A DNA stretch of 5,640 bases, taken from Thermoprotei archaeon (GTDB lineage: Archaea > Thermoproteota > Thermoprotei > Thermofilales > B15-G2). The notes beneath the pieces were generated by a model. The model was not told the DNA's origin. It saw only the letters and a program-made list of their open reading frames with translations, and did not search any database. The stretch covers positions 1 to 5,640 of the forward strand of contig QMRV01000126.1 in NCBI GenBank assembly GCA_003649445.1. The letters are read 5' to 3'. Shown piece by piece: positions 4,357-5,640 of the stretch (position 1 is the first letter of the stretch; each line of letters opens with the position of its first letter). The position numbers and the translations under genes were made by a program.

Positions 4357-5640
4357 ATGCGGCTAAGAACAACTATAGTTACGCTTATCTGCTTAACCAT
4401 AGTACTTCATGTAGTATTATTAGCTTATCCTATATCTTCAACTACTTCGCATGATGTGTTTAAACGTACTATTTCCATACTTGTTCCAGCTGTTTCACAA
4501 ACGGAAGAAGGGTTGAAAGGAGTTATTTCTAACATCACTGTAACTATTGTAAAACCCGGATCAGGTAAGGTGTATATTTCAGCTACACCGCTTACCGAAA
4601 TAGATATGCAGGCATCAGCTAGAACAGCCGCAATTATAGCTTCTACCGTCCTCGGAGAAAATCCGTTGACAATGGACTATTACGTTTCGGTTGAAAGCCC
4701 ATCGATAATTATTGGTGGCCCAAGCGCTGGTGCAGCATTAACCTTAGCAATAATGTCAGCTATTAGCGGATACCCTGTAAACGGCTCTGTGATGATAACT
4801 GGAATGATTAACCCTGATGGAACTATAGGGCCTGTTGGAGGTGTTAAGGAGAAACTAGAGGCAGCAGCTAGTGCAGGTATGAAGATTTTCCTTGTACCCG
4901 TAGGTCAAAGTGTAGTTCAGGAGAATATTGTAGAGCGTAGAAGAATAGGGCCTTTCATAATAAGAACCGTTAAACCAGTGGAAATAGATCTTGTAGAATA
5001 TGGCAGGAAATTAGGCGTTACCGTTATTGAGGTTTCAAATATTATTGAAGCAGCTAAGTACTTGTTGAACATGGAAATTGCGGAGAAACCTTTAGAGGAT
5101 ATTGAATTAAAACTCTCTGATCATTCAAAATCTCTTCTAACGAAGCAGATAACTGAGTTTAAGAACGCCTATGAAAAAATTAAGTCGAGAATTAAGGAGG
5201 CTAGTGGGGTTATTGCCGATGTTCTTCGAGAGGCTGATGCTAGATACCGTAGTGCACTAAAACTTAGTGGTGAAGGAAAACTTTATTCGGCTACTAGTAT
5301 GCTTTTCCAAGCAGTTTACCTCGTAGATTTCGCTTACAAGCTCCAAGAATATTATGAGAGAGGAGAAGGCGTTATTCAGGAATTTCTTAGTGAAGTGAAC
5401 TCCACGATAAACGATATTAGTTCTAAAGTTTACGCTGTAAAGCCTACAAAGCTAAGTGATGTTGAGGTTCTTATAGCTTCAAGGTATAGAATATATTTAG
5501 CTAAGAAGTCTCTTGAGCAAGCTGCTGAAATGTATTCTCAAGGAAAATATGAGGATACGATATTCAGCCTAGTATATGCTAAGTGGAGAGCTAAAACGGC
5601 AGAGCTTTGGATACAAGCACTTGGTCTAGGGGGTAGAGAA
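4357..5640 (+). CDS. Exported archaeal Lon-like S16 serine protease without AAA+ domain (3' end off window)
   Basis: The frame stays open for 428 codons from ATG 4357 to the last base, so the C-terminus is missing. A basic start (MRLR) and a hydrophobic segment at about 5-24 form a signal peptide or N-terminal anchor, placing the protein outside the cytoplasm. Residues of about 40-235 form a Lon proteolytic domain with the Ser-Lys dyad of family S16: S123 in GGPSAGAALTL and K164 in GPVGGVKEKLEAAASAG. The MITGMINPDGTIGPVGG stretch is very close to other Lon proteases. There is no AAA+ ATPase domain, so turnover would be ATP-independent. This matches the archaeal exported S16-type group (COG1750 as I recall it). 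From about 245 onward the sequence is charged and helical, with two similar TPR-like hairpins (about 298-330 and 387-419). Substrates are unknown; quality control of surface proteins is a reasonable inference. The gene diverges from the PLP-enzyme gene across about 115 bp. Confidence 0.95.
   Translation, partial: MRLRTTIVTLICLTIVLHVVLLAYPISSTTSHDVFKRTISILVPAVSQTEEGLKGVISNITVTIVKPGSGKVYISATPLTEIDMQASARTAAIIASTVLGENPLTMDYYVSVESPSIIIGGPSAGAALTLAIMSAISGYPVNGSVMITGMINPDGTIGPVGGVKEKLEAAASAGMKIFLVPVGQSVVQENIVERRRIGPFIIRTVKPVEIDLVEYGRKLGVTVIEVSNIIEAAKYLLNMEIAEKPLEDIELKLSDHSKSLLTKQITEFKNAYEKIKSRIKEASGVIADVLREADARYRSALKLSGEGKLYSATSMLFQAVYLVDFAYKLQEYYERGEGVIQEFLSEVNSTINDISSKVYAVKPTKLSDVEVLIASRYRIYLAKKSLEQAAEMYSQGKYEDTIFSLVYAKWRAKTAELWIQALGLGGRE

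Noticed and set aside
1..5640. CRISPR array, insertion sequence, tRNA/rRNA or defence island
   Set aside because: No regularly spaced repeats, transposase motifs, terminal inverted repeats or structured RNA patterns were seen; the genes read as ordinary chromosomal content.

Overview
The window looks like a piece of a hyperthermophilic archaeal chromosome, most probably from the Thermoproteota (Crenarchaeota). The evidence is the gene content: an exported ATPase-less Lon-like S16 protease of the archaeal type, a membrane-anchored winged-helix regulator, an archaeal-type PflA-like radical SAM protein and a Pro/Thr-stalked surface protein. TTG starts, GGTG-type Shine-Dalgarno sites, A/T-rich TATA-like boxes and tightly packed A+T-rich DNA agree with this. 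No rRNA or taxon-diagnostic gene is present, so a finer placement is not supported.

Layout from left to right. A partial small membrane protein enters from the left edge (+ strand, ends at 283). Its stop codon overlaps the stop codon of a convergent radical SAM gene (280-1428, - strand). Three more - strand genes lie behind that one with gaps of only 45-72 bp: a membrane-anchored wHTH regulator (1501-1929), an exported protein with a Pro/Thr stalk and C-terminal membrane anchor (1977-3062), and a threonine synthase-family PLP enzyme with an N-terminal zinc ribbon (3108-4241, start revised). A roughly 115-bp divergent promoter region follows. Beyond it an exported S16 Lon-like serine protease (4357 to beyond 5640, + strand) runs off the right edge.

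The four - strand genes could be partly co-transcribed, but TATA-like boxes before at least three of them suggest separate or overlapping transcription units. The most interesting pairing is the membrane-tethered wHTH regulator directly downstream of the stalked surface protein, which has the layout expected of a sensor/one-component regulator module; that link is inference. The radical SAM and PLP enzymes are recognisable families with unresolved substrates, and nothing nearby fixes their pathways. No mobile element, CRISPR array, tRNA or rRNA was seen. No stretch longer than 300 bases lacks a gene.
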